In this document: positions 10,597 through 23,113 of the stretch, piece by piece | Layout of the letters: every line of letters begins with the position of its first letter | How positions within the stretch are numbered: position 1 is the first letter of the stretch | Source: Perkinsus olseni | Taxonomy: Eukaryota > Perkinsozoa > Perkinsida > Perkinsidae | Length of the DNA: 64,000 nucleotides | NCBI GenBank assembly: GCA_013115135.1 | Contig: JABANP010000262.1 | Location: 1-64,000 of the forward strand | Reading direction: 5' to 3' | The notes under the pieces: generated by a model | What the model saw: only the letters and a program-made list of their open reading frames with translations | The model's database searches: none | What the model was told of the DNA's origin: nothing | Position numbers and translations under genes: made by a program

Positions 10597-13500
10597 TCAT
10601 TTTTGAAAAATGATTTTTCCCGAACATCTCCCACACTCACACTTAGACGATCTCTCCTGCTCCTCGCGAAGCTGCTTCGCCCGTATCTGCTTCCCCAGCT
10701 CGGGCGTCTTGCCATTCCGATAATGGCGCTTCATCTCAGGATCGAAGCCCTCTTCCTGACAACGGAGACAAAGATGACAATAACAGCCGACAAATTCCCA
10801 GTTCGAATAATAAATACTTTTCCTTCAATACAATAATAAGAATCCGAACGTTCGATAGAGTGCTGCCTCTCCTCAGTCCCAGCAAAGCCCCCAGAACTGA
10901 CTTTTACACGTTTAACTCAATCCCGAGAGCCCTCCTGAGAGCACTCAGGAGAGGCAGCAGTCTATTGAACACCTTCAAGAATCTTAAATTAAAAATACTG
11001 GTACGGGTGGTATATACTGATCAACCTACCACACCATCGTCTGATAGTATCTTCTGCGTGCGTTACTCACATCATTCTATAATTTATTCTCTCGACCGCC
11101 ACTTTTGCATACTTAAAACCGTTACCGTGCACGCTAAACAAAACCACTGATAGGCTAGGTTGGTGTACAATGAATGATAATAAGACCCGTCGCCCAGGAA
11201 ATATTAATAATCCATTTTTATTCTCTAAACGACGGTTAACTCGCTACTTGGGCCTATCCAACTCACCAATACAATGAGCAAGCACTGGAAATGGAACACC
11301 CCACCACGCCCAGCACGCCCAGCAGCCCTCCTTCTCATTACCTCAGCACCATAGACGGCCCATGCAGGAGTAGGAGCCCAGTAATCCTCTACTGCGAAGG
11401 GCTTGCCGGTCTTGGAATACTCCAAGGCTAGTTGGGTGAACTTATCATAGTCGATCCAGGTGTGCCACACACCATCAACTTTAAATGACCTAAGATTCGC
11501 GAATCTTGGAAATGAGTGCGCTCGAATCGCTCACTAATAAACAACCTGATGTCAACCAAGTACGACCGTATGCCTCAAAAATTGATACGATAGAATCAAC
11601 CTCGCTCAGGCGAAAAACGGCCTTCTCTACGTGCTAGTATGATACTACTACTGTAGCACTATTCCAGCATTCCATCAAGTATTGTGTAGTCGTACTACAT
11701 AATAATGAATGAAATTCTGCAATTTCTCGACGGACTTCTTAAAAAAAGTAACATGAAGAATCCGTCACGAAATCCTCTCGTCTTCGATTAATCAAGTAAC
11801 AGGAGGAGCGTGCCTTACTTTTGGGCAATGAGCACGGTGCAGGAGTGCCGATGAGTACAGGCAATCTCATACCGTTCCTTTACCCACGGTGATGATTCTA
11901 TCATCATCTGAGCAAATTCTACTACTTCCTCGAACCAAGGCACCTGCCAGAGAAGATGCTGTCAACAACCACCCTACAACGGGCGGAGCGAAGAGGTCAA
12001 AATTTTGAATGGTCGCGTTTCTCAAGTCGGTCGTCTATCAACCATTTCCATCAAAAAACGCACAAGGCGAAATTCTATCCACACAACGAAGGGCGAGTTG
12101 ATCTGGCACCCTTACCACTGCTGATTCGTCGAACGCTATTCACTCACATTTTCCATCGTCATCTGAGCTGAACCATCTCCCTTCCCGCAGAACGTGACCG
12201 CCTTGATCTCAAGGAAATGAGGGTTACCCAAATGAAGAAGCTCCGCGTACTCCGCAGCAGTCGATATGTTATATCCCTTCACCAACGTCATACGGTATCT
12301 AAGGTTGAACCATGTCGTTCACAAATACATAAGATGGATGGATGCTCATAGAGGGAAGCGCATCAACCATGCACGCCGCGGGCACTAAAGCTACTCCACC
12401 ACGAACTCACTCCGATCGGTAAAACACAGTGAAACTCTCGGTATCAACAACACCAACTGTTCAATACACATACGGCCATCGCAATTATCCAATCCACAAT
12501 AGGCTGATGTTGACACAAAAATTGGTTGGTGTGACACCAACCACTTGGCAGAAAATAAAGGCTCCAATTTTCTTTCCACCACACTCCCTCCCTATTTTCG
12601 CGTAAAAAAGCTCGACATAGATCACACGATCTCACTTCACCAAGACAACAGCACCACACGCTACAAACGCCAGGACAATTTGTTAGGCACCCCTCAGCTT
12701 CCTACACAGTCCTCTGTTTCTTGTGCTTGAGTGCTGTGAGAGAGTCGATAAAACGGTCCCAGAAGTCCTCAAAGAGGGGTCTGTCGATAGCCTTCATGTC
12801 CTTAGCGTTGGAGGCGTCAACAGAGACGTACCTGACCGAGGGGCGAGGATCGACAGACGCCAAAGACACGAATGACCTCTAGTGATACGTAAGGCTGCGG
12901 AAAAACGCCGGTCAGTACCACATTTTCCGGCAATCCTACAAATTGTAAGCTACGAGGCAGAGTCTCCTACTCGAAGCGACCAGTGGGACGAAAGGACAAG
13001 GGGGGAATATCGGAAAACGTGATGAACTCAGAGAAAAGGATTTCATTGACTTCGGTACTGAAAACTGGAAGCCTTCGAACCAGACAGAAAATTAGAGAAG
13101 GAACCGAGGAATTCTACCGATTGAAAATGACGTCCACAATTTATCCAATATGAAAGATACTATGCTAATGCCTCCCAAGCTCAATTTGAAGAGAGATTTT
13201 CATGACGGTATGTACAACACAATTGTACCCGCCGTAGTCAAATGTACCACCGGATGGATACCCAGCACGATGAGCACTACGGTAAGCTCCTAAGCCGCGC
13301 AGGTTCAACTCCCGCACCATCCGTTATTACAGCTGCGTGACTGGTATGAGAGATCGGATCGCCTCCGGAAACTGCCCATTGGTGACCATAAAGGTCGAAA
13401 TGCCGTTCTGATGGAGCAGGTCCAGCGCCGTATTTATTTGAGGATAGATGATCGGCTCTCCTGAAGACAGATGAACTTCTCCCGACGAGAACACGCCAGT

Positions 13501-14017
13501 CAGCTAGGGGCTACGGATGATGATAAATTTTGAGAAGGAAAAGAATACTGGTATCATTAGTGGAGAAAGATTGCCGCTACTACAGCGGAAATAATCAGCG
13601 AGAGGGAAGCAGATGGTACGATACATAGCTCAGCAAGAATTATTACAACAACTCCGAGGTACACGATGAAAGTCCCTAGTGATGATCCAAGTGAATTTGT
13701 TATTTGGTTCAACGAAATCGCTTATTCTCTGCATCTAGCGAGAGTCAACCTTGGATACCTCTAGCCAACTCACCCACACCGGTTCATGTTTCACAAACCT
13801 TCTCCTCTATCTAAGTCAATGGATATGCTTCGCGTAAGCATACTCATAACAGAGCCACACCAACACCGTCTCCCCCCTTCCCCCGTCTACTACCAACAAG
13901 GCTCAGTGCGCAATGCCGCACTTTCTTAGCCTGTTCGAAGCGCTCAGGAGTGACCCCAGGCACTCCCCTCAACTCCTTGATCATCCCTGCATGGTTGCCG
14001 AGCCAGCCATCCACGAT
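10597..14017 (-). CDS. TYW1: TYW1 (4-demethylwyosine synthase) C-terminal half, 7 exons, 5' part missing
   Basis: Exons on the minus strand: 13894-14017, 13331-13460, 12706-12831, 12148-12298, 11819-11943, 11342-11489, 10597-10755, in phase for 320 residues plus stop. Diagnostic stretches in order: KGVPGV-like RGVPGVTPERF, RHCALSLVGEPI, FMVTNGQFPEAI, VSVDAS, IDRPLFEDFW, RMTLVKGYN, FCGKGDGSAQMTMEN, VPWFEEVVEF, HRHSC, WHTWIDYDKF and a C-terminal EEGFDPEMKRHYRNG. TYW1 is the radical-SAM enzyme that builds the tricyclic core of wybutosine in tRNA-Phe. The flavodoxin domain and the exon with the CxxxCxxC iron-sulfur motif should lie upstream of 14017, where a good acceptor is present. I could not find them before the next gene at 15.4 kb, so the copy is truncated or its first intron is very long. 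The exon at 12298 begins with ATAC after CAACCTTAG. Confidence 0.9.
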
Positions 14018-15457
14018 CTGCATCAGCAATGAGAAAACGCGGAAATCCCCACCTTTTCGGGCACCGCGTCAACCGACCAATTTATCATGATATCCAGGAT
14101 GGGTACGGCATACGAAGAAGATGAGAACGGAGTGTTATTACGGATACATACGGAGTGTTATTGATTCTTGATGGCGCGGTTGAAGTTCGGGTTTGACTGC
14201 TGGGAGGTGACCGATTCGATTTCCGGGATGAAACCGTAACACAGGGGCTTGGGAGGAGACGGGTGCGAGCGTGGTCGTCGGGCTAGGCCGGCCCGGCGCT
14301 AGCGCGCAACGACTGCGCTCGTATCCGTGACAGCCGTCGGAGGTCAAAGCTAGGATCCAGACCGGTTGGCGGCGATCCGAGTTTGTACAGGTTGACCTGC
14401 GGCGAGCTGTTCCCCCGTGTCTAGGTTAAAAAAAAAATAAGCACGCTAGGGGCCAGTTCAGCCACTAGCGTCTCGGCGTGGTCTTCGCATGAGGTCGCCG
14501 TCGCGCGCCCAGCTAGGGCCTGAAACCGTTGTGTCGGAACGCAGCTGAGTTCCGCGCCGTGCGCGGGCCCAGGGCTAAGCCCCTGCACTAGTTTCACCCT
14601 CGTCGAACCCTACGGGTTTAACTCTACAGTACAGATTGGGAGATAAACTCGTGAAAAAGCTCCCAAGTTGCGGGTGAGCTGGTACAGAGAGTCCTTACTT
14701 CAAGAAGGAGGCCAAGAAGTGCCTCAACTTGAAGTTAAAACTCCTCTCTTGAGAAACTTACGGTTCTTCCTCAAGAAGCAGCTACCGTCTTTCACAAAGA
14801 ACAAGGGACAGCTCGTATACTGGGTTCGATTCTCGGCGTTCGGACGGCTACGGAGGTCATATAATCCTAAGTCAGGATTCTTAAGGATGACATTCTTCAT
14901 ACTTCGTTCAAACTTGCACGAAGTTGTGTCACACAAGCTGTGGGGACACGACCGTCGTGTCACGACGACTTTTTGACTAGGAACGTGATTACACCTTTCA
15001 CATAGTAGATGAAGAGAGTAGCTGGGGGAATGCACATTAATTTGAATCATCAGCTTAACGGACAGTAGCGTTTCCAAATGAAAGCTCGTCGGCGTCGGCG
15101 TAGATCCGCAACAGAATGGCTCCTTGGAATACTACTATCCGTGTGTATTGTGTACACTCATTTCCCTTGCGTCCTTGCTAGCTTTCGGGCACGTCAGAAA
15201 ACTTCCCAGTCCTGTCTCGAATCGCTTATCGGATTCTGACAGCCACGCCACCCTCTTGTCCCCCGACAAATAAAGCCTCGAGGTTATCACGTTACATCCA
15301 AACTCTCTAGGAGGAGTGAAGACCTCACTCGCTTCGCAGTGATTTTCCGAGGGTCCACACGGATGTAGTGGTGCCGTTTCGGAAGACTGTGTCGTGGGTG
15401 TTTCCTAATAAGTACAAATTGTACTGTACAATTAGTGATAGCCTTTCTCTTGCCACA
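14018..15457. other. Unexplained GC-rich block with overlapping open frames
   Basis: The segment 14.1-14.65 kb is GC-rich and contains a run of ten A at about 14430. From 14668 to 14976 there is a 102-codon open frame rich in Arg, Lys, Leu and Phe, and the opposite strand is also open for 117 codons (14724-15077). I recognise neither product. The missing TYW1 5' exons are not here. Confidence 0.35.
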
Positions 15458-16150
15458 ATGGCTCCATTGGCTTACTGCCTGACATCGATCTCTCTCCGGA
15501 GCTCAGGGGTGGCCCTACAACCGCTCCTAGGAGTCAGGTATTCGCGAGTGTTGGGAGATATCGCCAGTGAAGCAAACTTCCCTCCTCTTCAGATGAGGCC
15601 GATTGCCGAGGAAATCACCATGGAGACCGATGACTTGTACAATAAAGAGTGCAAAATAAGCCACGCTGGTGAGTCGGCGGTGGTGCGCATCAAGAAGTTC
15701 TGGGACCACGCTTACTTCAAGAAAAGCCATTATCATTATATCGGAACGAACGTGACTCTGGATGGCGGAGAAAGGCTCAGTGCCGAATACTAGTGAGGAG
15801 ACTCGGTCTTCGATTAGGAATGATCTTTCGTGCATTTCAGCCTTTATGGTGACAAATCCTGGAGGTTTCGCATGGGGCCTAGCGCCGATGGTTCGTATCT
15901 CGACCGAAGGGAAGACGAGAGGAAATTCTGCCCGCGATTTTCTCTGATTAATCCTTTCCTCGAATTGTTGCCCCAGATTATGAAGATTGTCGATGACGGT
16001 TTCGATTGCAAACGAGCTGCTGTTCATATTGACCAGCAACCTCCACCTGGTTACGAACCCGGGACGCTGTGGCTACGCGGATATTTCAAGGACAAAAAAT
16101 GGCTTATGGGTAAATTTGGCCAATTCACACCATGCCCAGAGATAGAGTAG
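15458..16150 (+). CDS. Small secreted protein, paralogue of the next gene
   Basis: Exons 15458-15532, 15593-15792 and 15841-16150 join in frame to 194 residues. The first exon (75 nt) codes for a hydrophobic N-terminus that looks like a signal peptide and ends in phase 0, exactly like the neighbouring paralogue at 16840. Exon 2 contains Cys and the HYHY motif; exon 3 contains YGDKSWRFR, the feature shared with the paralogue, then GTLWLRGYF(K)DKKWL near the C-terminus. Intron 1 is 60 nt with no stop, so a form retaining it would also be in frame. The function is unknown and I recognise no domain. It looks like a lineage-specific exported protein duplicated in tandem. Confidence 0.75.
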
Positions 16151-16839
16151 AGTTCAAGAAGTGAAGAAGTGCCTCCAGGCATGAGCGACGGTCATGTTCT
16201 TTTGTGATGTTGTTGTTTGAAGAGGGTACTGTTGTGCTTCATATCACTAATCCCTAACACTCATGACTGCGAACTGAGCGAGTTCGCCAGCCTTTACCAC
16301 AGGCTGTGTGAGCCTCTTTCTCTAAGTGGTCTGCAGGCGACTGGCGCCCCAAGCCCCGAGGCCCGAGGCTCAAGAGACTCTTGGCAAGAGTCCCGAGCAC
16401 ACCCAGTTAAGGCAGCACTAGCGATTGGATGTTCCCCTCGTGAAGGACAGGTTTTCGAAAAGGCATGGGCAAATAGATGCCCCTCGCATGGTGAATATGC
16501 CAGAGGCCCTCTGGCATGTAGACAATGTCTACTAGGCATCCTGGCTCCGAGCGCCAAACAATGACCAACATGAGGAGTGCGTGTTGTTGCAAAAAGGCGG
16601 GATTCTTGTTATCTTGCGGTTTTTTCGAGCACGTCGATTGTTTCCAGCTTTTTGGGCTATACCATTACCTGAGGAATTGCCCCCGCTACGGGTTCCAAGC
16701 GAACCTCGACGCTGCGGGAAGAGCGACTACATCCCACCGGCTACGGAGTGACGATGGCCACGCCGAACTGCGTGCAGTTTATAATCCGCGCTATTATCGA
16801 AGACTCCTGTTGATCAGCACTCCCCTAACTTCTACTACA
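16151..16839. other. Spacer between the two secreted paralogues
   Basis: Holds a cluster of short inverted repeats at 16.35-16.52 kb (for example GACTCTTGGCAAGAGTC). No gene is supported, although both strands are open for long stretches here. Confidence 0.45.
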
Positions 16840-17694
16840 ATGTTCGCCTCCATCTTCTCCTTGGTGTCGTTTGGGAGCTCAGTAGTGGCCCTACGCACCG
16901 TCTCTCAAGACAAGGTACGAGCGAGGATCAAACTACTTTATATTAATCAGTACAAGCGACAGAGACTCCCTCAACCCAGCACTATGCAACTAATTATCAC
17001 TTTACCGTAGTTTGTGTAGCGACGATTGCAGCAATTAGCTTCGGGAGAATTACGCTGGCTGAGTGCTCTGCTATGGCAGTGTGTGCTCCAGTACCCCTCC
17101 TCAGGCCAAGCCTCTAACCAACGACATCTTCGAGCTTGGTGGCTCGTTCAACAAAGATTGTGTCATCGATTATGAACAGGAGAAGTTGACTGTGAATCTT
17201 CATAGGTTTGGGGGTAATGGTTCTGAAGAAAGCCATCATTATCATTCCATTGAAGCGGTGGCAACCTCGCCTGATGGATCTAGATTCAGCACCTCATATT
17301 TGTAATTATAATAATCATCTATTCCTGTGTGATCACTGATTGCCTCTTCAGTCTTTACGGCGATAAGAGCTGGAGGTTCCGCGCTGGGCCTGGTCCTAAC
17401 GGTGCTTATGTCGACAGAACTGATACGACGGACAAGGCTGGAGTGTACTTTTCCATGATTAATCCCTTCTACGAGATGATGCCCTCGATCGTTGAGATCA
17501 TGGATGATGGCGATTGTACAAAGGCGGCCGTGTATATCGAGCAGCATCCCCCGCGTACTGAGATCAAGCCTGAGTACAAGCCTGGCACGGTTTGGCTCCA
17601 TCAGTACTTCATCGACAGAAAATGGCTCGCGGAGAATGTCATTCGCAACTTACCCGGGTGGACCACTCCGGGGAAGAAGTTGAAACTGTTGTGA
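16840..17694 (+). CDS. Small secreted protein, tandem paralogue
   Basis: Exons 16840-16914, 17105-17301 and 17352-17694 give 204 residues in frame. Exon 1 (75 nt, phase 0) encodes MFASIFSLVSFGSSVVA, a clear signal peptide. Exon 2 carries FELGGSFNKDC and SHHYHS. Exon 3 begins inside LYGDKSWRFRAGP and ends with TVWLHQYFIDRKWL, both conserved in the gene at 15458. Exon lengths, intron positions and phases (0 and 2) match that gene, which supports both models. The product is predicted to be exported; the role is unknown. Confidence 0.8.
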
Positions 17695-19316
17695 TAATGT
17701 TATGTTGTGGTGACATGAATAGTGATGTGGATGTTGATCGCGTGTACTGTTGCGTTAGTTGAAATAATTTGAAACTGGAAAAAGCGCGTTATCAACGCGT
17801 TCGATGAGCGCTCAGGTTTAATCCTCCCACGTTCCCGATTCGCGAACCACCAATTGGCCGCGAGTTCGGGTCCCGAACTTCGGTAACCAGGCCACGGTAT
17901 GAAACAGCGTCCAAAAACAGTGCCCCGTCTGATCGACCGCGTCGAGCATTGACGGCAATTTTGCTCACAGTCGACTCGACAGCTAAACTCCGCGAAATTA
18001 CGACTCATAAATCCGGGAGTATGTGAGAGCAAAGATGAGAAGTGCAACGCTCAAAACTCATACCGTCATTCTGGCAGTGCCAGGCTAGTGGCAAGCACTA
18101 GAGGGTCTCTAGCCGAGACTCTCTAGTAGGGCACTCTCTAGTAGAGAGTACCTTTTCAGGCTGGCAGACCGGCACCCCCTACTCGCCGGCAGAACCGCGC
18201 AGATTCTACACCGTAGAGCGATCACGACGATCGTTCTACGAGGTTCTTCCAACAGGTTACCGAACCTCCTGCGTTGGGGAGCATGGCAGGCCGCCCCCAA
18301 CAGCTCTGAGATCCGTAGTCTACGGACCGTAGATCATCTTAGGTGATCCACCAACCGGGCCGTCCATTTACCACGATGACTTGGATGCCACCGTCACCGT
18401 GGCCGTCGGCGATTGACACATCACTTCCGACTGTATGATACTGTAACAATATTTCGACTTTAGAATGAACGGACAATAGCGAACTCTTTCGCGCCATCTT
18501 GTGGAGCGCCTGTCGGAGCCCAATGGAACCTCAACCATGTGACTATGTCGCGATGAAGCAGCCATTTCACCAAAAGTGTCATGTTTTAGCTCTCCACTGA
18601 GATTCTTCGAATACTGCTCTAAGTCCTCCGCATCTAGTACGTCCGCAGTGACCGCCCGCACGGTAGGGCGACCTGTGCATTAATTGGTTAGGATGAGCTG
18701 TACGGGTTTCACTATGAGCCGCTCATAGTGAAACCCGTACAACTCGTCCTGTACATGTTATGGCAGTGCCTGACACTGAGTGCCAGAATAGTACCAGCGG
18801 ACAGAGACAAGCACGAGACTCACTAGTCGTTGGAAGAACCAAGTAGAACAACCACCTGCGGGTGGGGAGCCTGACTGGATGCCGTCAGCAGATCGGAGGT
18901 CCGTAGATTATCTCAGACGATTCCCCTACCGCGTGACCTTTCATCTACCGCACAAGCATATCCCATGCTGTAAGCTATGGCTAAGCCGTAACGGCTTCGA
19001 TGCCATCGAGGCTATCGGCGAATTGCCGATACCCACGATAGAGCGCACTCCAAAAAGTTTTTTGGAAAAACCCGTGCCACTCTTCGCGTGCTTCGGTGAA
19101 CAGAGTCAGCGACCTAAGTTAGGTCGGCGTTTCCGACAGAGTCCATAGCGGCTTAGCTGCCAACGAGTTATTTTCACTGCAACCGTCACGGGGCGCCGCC
19201 ACTCTGTTCCTCCAAAGTGATGGCACGGATCAGCTCGCCCGACTGAGCAGCATATCCCCGTTTCCGGGCGCGCACGATACGGTATTCCATTTGCCCTTGT
19301 AGGAGTTAATAGAACG
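17695..19316. other. Intergenic DNA with stacked inverted repeats
   Basis: At 18.06-18.16 kb the sequence is a chain of small dyads built on CTAGAG/CTCTAG. At 18691-18749 a near-perfect 29-bp-arm hairpin is present. A 97-codon minus-strand frame at 18368-18661 has protein-like composition but no recognisable domain. No gene is called. Confidence 0.5.
18691..18749. repeat. Long hairpin, about 29-bp arms
   Basis: Arms GGATGAGCTGTACGGGTTTC and its near-exact inverse flank a loop of about two bases. No target duplication is obvious. Confidence 0.8.
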
Positions 19317-20220
19317 ATGATCCAAGCACTCATCGGAGCATCACTTTCTGCGATGCTTCCCCTCGCTTTCGGAGCCGGTGCCATGGTCCCGGACATAATA
19401 CAGGACGTAAGGTCTAACCTATTGGTGGGTGTCAAGTTGACACTGTCAACCAACTGGGAACCAGGATCAGGATTTCTCATTCTGGTTCTCATTCTGGCCT
19501 GCAGTTGGCTAGTCCTGTTGATCAGGCGACATTCCATTGACACGCTTGGTCATATCTCAGGACTACCCACCAGATCAACCTTCATACTTCGACGTCGAGT
19601 TCGGGCTTGCTCGCTGCTACTACCGAAATCACAAGTACAGGAACAACTACACGGCCGCATTAGAAATCAACGTTTGGGGCATAGAACCCCGGACAATGGC
19701 AATTATTTGTCCCAAGAAGGGCGCACGCACTGCGTTCTCGATCAGGTGAGGAAGTTGGGAAGAAGCATACCAGCATCTCTCTCTTCACTGTAGTTACTCG
19801 AGGCAAAGCGTCCTGTACGTGGGCGATTACCTCAACAACAGATCCTCATATATATTCGAGGGTTACCCTCCCGAGGGGTTGGACCCCCTCGTAAACCTCG
19901 ATCAATCGATCTTCGACGAGGATTGGGAGAGAGCGCGACTGGCAGCCAGTCGAGTAGCTGGGTCAGGAGAGCACACGACCCTCTTCGACAGCGATTTGGA
20001 GATTATGACGGACGATGAGAGAGCAGTGATGTTCAGATTAAGCAGGGTCTGCTCGGCTGTCATCGAGGCAGTAAAAAAGCGCTTTGGCTCGTTCAGTTCA
20101 TTGTGCGATGTATATCACGAAATTGTCGAAAATGCTGTAAGCACTGCCCAGGATCAGGAAGGGCCCTCCGAGGACGACGAGTTGGGTGATGCCCGAGTCC
20201 CAGTAGCGCCCAATGCGTAG
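19317..20220 (+). CDS. Secreted protein of a second lineage-specific family (intact member)
   Basis: Exons 19317-19406, 19561-19745 and 19794-20220 join to 702 nt, 233 residues, phases 0 and 2. The N-terminus MIQALIGASLSAMLPLAFGA is a signal peptide. Exon 2 contains RCYYRNHKY and MAIICPKKG; exon 3 contains YPPEGLDPLVNLD and an acidic C-terminal tail. The pseudogene at 24885 has the same exon boundaries, including an identical GAC|GTAAGG first donor, the IICP motif and the GLDPL motif, so the two are paralogues. No known domain is recognised; the function is unknown. Confidence 0.82.
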
Positions 20221-21018
20221 CGGTTGAGGTCGAAGATCGACCTATACCAATATTTTACCGAGCACCGTTCATCGATACCATGCTGATGGTTGATTGGCCG
20301 ATACAACGAAGATGTTTATGATGATCGTGTGTCCTGTTCTACCCAGCAAATGTGTTGAAAGTGACATTGGGGCGAAATCGCTTAGTTGGCAACTAGCGGA
20401 GCAGCTCCGCCAGAGGTCCGGATATTCACGCGTGGCTCAACCGCCAGCATCTCGGCTAGTTCGGTTTGCGCACAAGACAATGATACATTACGGGAACCAC
20501 CGTGCAAGAGTAGACTCTCCGGCTGAAATTTACAGCAAATTTCGATAAGCCCTCCGGCCGGTAACTTAGCGGGTGAATTGGCCCTGTTTGCAAGCCATCA
20601 GGATGGCTGATCTCGGGCGTTTCATCTATGAATCGCCCAGGAGAGCTCTCATGGCTCCCAAAGAGGTAGGCTGATCAGTCGGGTGATCGAGAGTACACGA
20701 GAGCAAGTTAGCTACTCACACAACAGGCTGAATCATGACCATGAGCTCCTGCAAGTGGTAGGCTGCCACCGGGCAAGTCTCAGTGAACATTCAAAACGGC
20801 TCGCATGATGCGCATCGCATGAGAGAAATCTATTCAAGATCAGAATCTTGAGTGACGGGAATCGCCTCGGCAGCGCTCACTCTGAAAGAGAACAGGGGAC
20901 GCGCCGTCACCCATGTCCAATCGAGTTACTCGATCCGATCGAGTCGATCATCGAGTCTCGATAGGCAGGATGGTGAGGCGAATGATTCGCCGCGAATATC
21001 GTAGAGCGTTCCTTTTTC
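20221..21018. other. Spacer, no gene seen
   Basis: Contains many small dyads, most densely at 20.92-20.98 kb (GAGTTACTC, CGATCCGATCG, CGAGTCTCG). An 84-codon plus-strand frame at 20294 has no support. Confidence 0.45.
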
Positions 21019-22497
21019 TTACGTTTGCAGAAAATGTTCGTAGTCCACCGATTGTTCCTCGCTATCGGCGAAGTCACGAAGAAAGCTGTCCATCTCCTCT
21101 GAGCTGAACGGTTCCCCGACGTTCATCAAGAGGTTCCTGATGACAGGAAGTCACATCAGTCAGATGACTGAGAAAAAACCCGGATTGCCGAGTTACTCGG
21201 AAATCGACGTCCATCTTGTACAGTGGACCCATCGGGTCCACCGTGGACCGTCCACGTCATAGTCGGGTCCGACCCGACCATGAGGTCTCGTCAATGAACC
21301 CTAACGGTTATCGTACAGATAGTATAGTCGCACTCATACAGAAGTATTTTCAGTACTTCTCGAATTCCGAGAGTCTCGGACCGAGACTCGCGTAGTTTTG
21401 AGTATTTTATTATTTCGATTGTGGACTTACGGCGTGAATAATCTCCACCAAATGATACAGCCTGAGCCGTATGATACGGCCCGTATCAATCAGTGTGGCT
21501 CATTTGCTGTACCAATGAGAGTGTGGCATTAAGTGGGACTCACCTCAAAGCCTTAACCGACAATGTCCCGTCCTCTTTGCCTTCTCTTTCCAGCGATCTG
21601 CAGAACCCGAGCAAGTCCTCCGGAGTAACCTCGGACGTGAACTCGCGGCATCGGTAGCAATAGCCGAGGAAGGTACCGAATGACATAAGCCCTCCTGCGT
21701 CATCGATTTCCTCCTGAAACGCTCAAGATTGCCGCAGTTCTACGCGGCGTAGTTCAATGCGGAAATGAAAAGCGTATATCATCGATGATTAAATTTGAAT
21801 ATTCAAATAAATTTCATTGTCAATCTGGCCGCCACCTGAGACTTGAAAGCGTCGGAAGGTGCTTAGTCGAAGAGAAGACTCAGCGGCGATTGCTGAGCGG
21901 TCGCGCATATCGAAGGGCGTGCCAGACAAATTTAACGGGAGACAGATGAAGTAGGAGCCCGTCACAGCTCGAGGAACGGCCTCCTCAGAACTCGCCTGGT
22001 ATAAAGATAGCATACTCTTGGAAGGCGCGAATCCACAACAGCGCAATAGTGCGGGGAGGTCTTCCGTCGTACATATGCCTTGCTGTTTATCCTAAGAAGT
22101 TCGAAGCCTAAATAACGACTCTGAGAGCCTAACCTTATGGAAGGCTTCATCAGGTGGGCGAATAGAAGGTTCGAGACCCGCGAAAGACAAATCGAACGTA
22201 CGAATCTGTGAAAGTGGGATCTCATGAGGTCCACTTCCTTCTCATCAAAAGGCGTCTCGTCCGATTCTGTAGAGTGCTCGTCCAACTCCTGAAAAAAATA
22301 TTCGTTAGAGCGATTACCCCGTCGTGCAGGGCCCCTCTGTTCATCCGAGATACCGAGGCAGTCTTTCGGAGGGAGCCCTATATGGTGGGAGTTGTTTTCT
22401 GATCCTCAGTCGTGGGTGCGGGCGTTGCGAAGTAACACGCGCGCCGAGTGCTGACCTTTCCGAATAGTCTCTGCTGCAAGGGTGGCCTTCCAGGCAT
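21019..22497 (-). CDS. EF-hand protein of the calmodulin/myosin light chain superfamily, 5 exons
   Basis: Exons on the minus strand: 22456-22497, 22202-22288, 21996-22091, 21544-21713, 21019-21136, joining to 513 nt, 170 residues. The alignment to calmodulin runs through the whole protein. Helix 1 is FDEKEVDLMRSHFHRF, followed by DKQQGICTTEDLPALLR, the second loop EEIDDAGGLMSFGTFL, then TPEDLLGFCRSLEREGKEDG, and the last helix pair SSEEMDSFLRDF with VDYEHFLQ. None of the four loops keeps the full set of acidic Ca2+ ligands. That points to a structural light chain of a myosin rather than a calcium sensor; this is inference. The intron between exons 3 and 4 appears to use a GC donor (CAG|GCGAGT). 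The alternative GT donor 30 nt later would insert ten residues into a helix. Confidence 0.86.
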
Positions 22498-23113
22498 ACT
22501 GTGTTCTCTATCAACTGTTAACTTAGTGGGAGGCAGGGTCGGTTCGAGGTGTTCGGCAAATGCAATAAATAGGGGCGAGCTGGGTGATGACAGGCTGATG
22601 GCGACGACAGCGATATACCTTCCGACTATTTCACGATCAATCGGCGTCAAAGACGATTAAGACGTAGGCCTTCGGGGTCTCCAAGGCCTGGCCTTGTCAC
22701 GCTATTCACGGACGATAGCGACTGATCGCCCTCGATCGTCGTCATACGCCACGTTCTCAGTAAGTAGCATGAACGATTCACGGTTACTCACTCTGCGTGA
22801 TGCGACGATCGAGCCGCGAACAGAGGTCGCCAGAGCTTCACACTATCCAAAGACTAGGCAGCCCAGTCAAGTCCCGCCCCTTATTCGTGAATCAGTGAGC
22901 CTGGTCGATTCACATATTTCAGGTACCATCACTTCTAGTGCTGCCTCACTACTATAATCAACTTGAATATAGTAGTCTCCTTAGGAATGCAGCCAAATTG
23001 ATCGCCTATCGTTCATCGAACTACTGGGGACTCACTGAGTAACTCAGACATATGCATACTACATACATCACTAATGCACCATGACAGATACACCACAAGC
23101 TCATACCGCGTCA
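22498..23113. other. Spacer, no gene seen
   Basis: The upstream region of the EF-hand gene and the downstream region of the Q/P-rich gene. Two plus-strand frames of 70-87 codons are not supported. Small dyads are common. Confidence 0.4.

Noticed and set aside
13260..13330. A complete tRNA gene ending at 13328
   Set aside because: It has a plausible T-arm and D-arm-like sequence, but there is not enough room for an anticodon arm and the acceptor stem does not pair from the right position.
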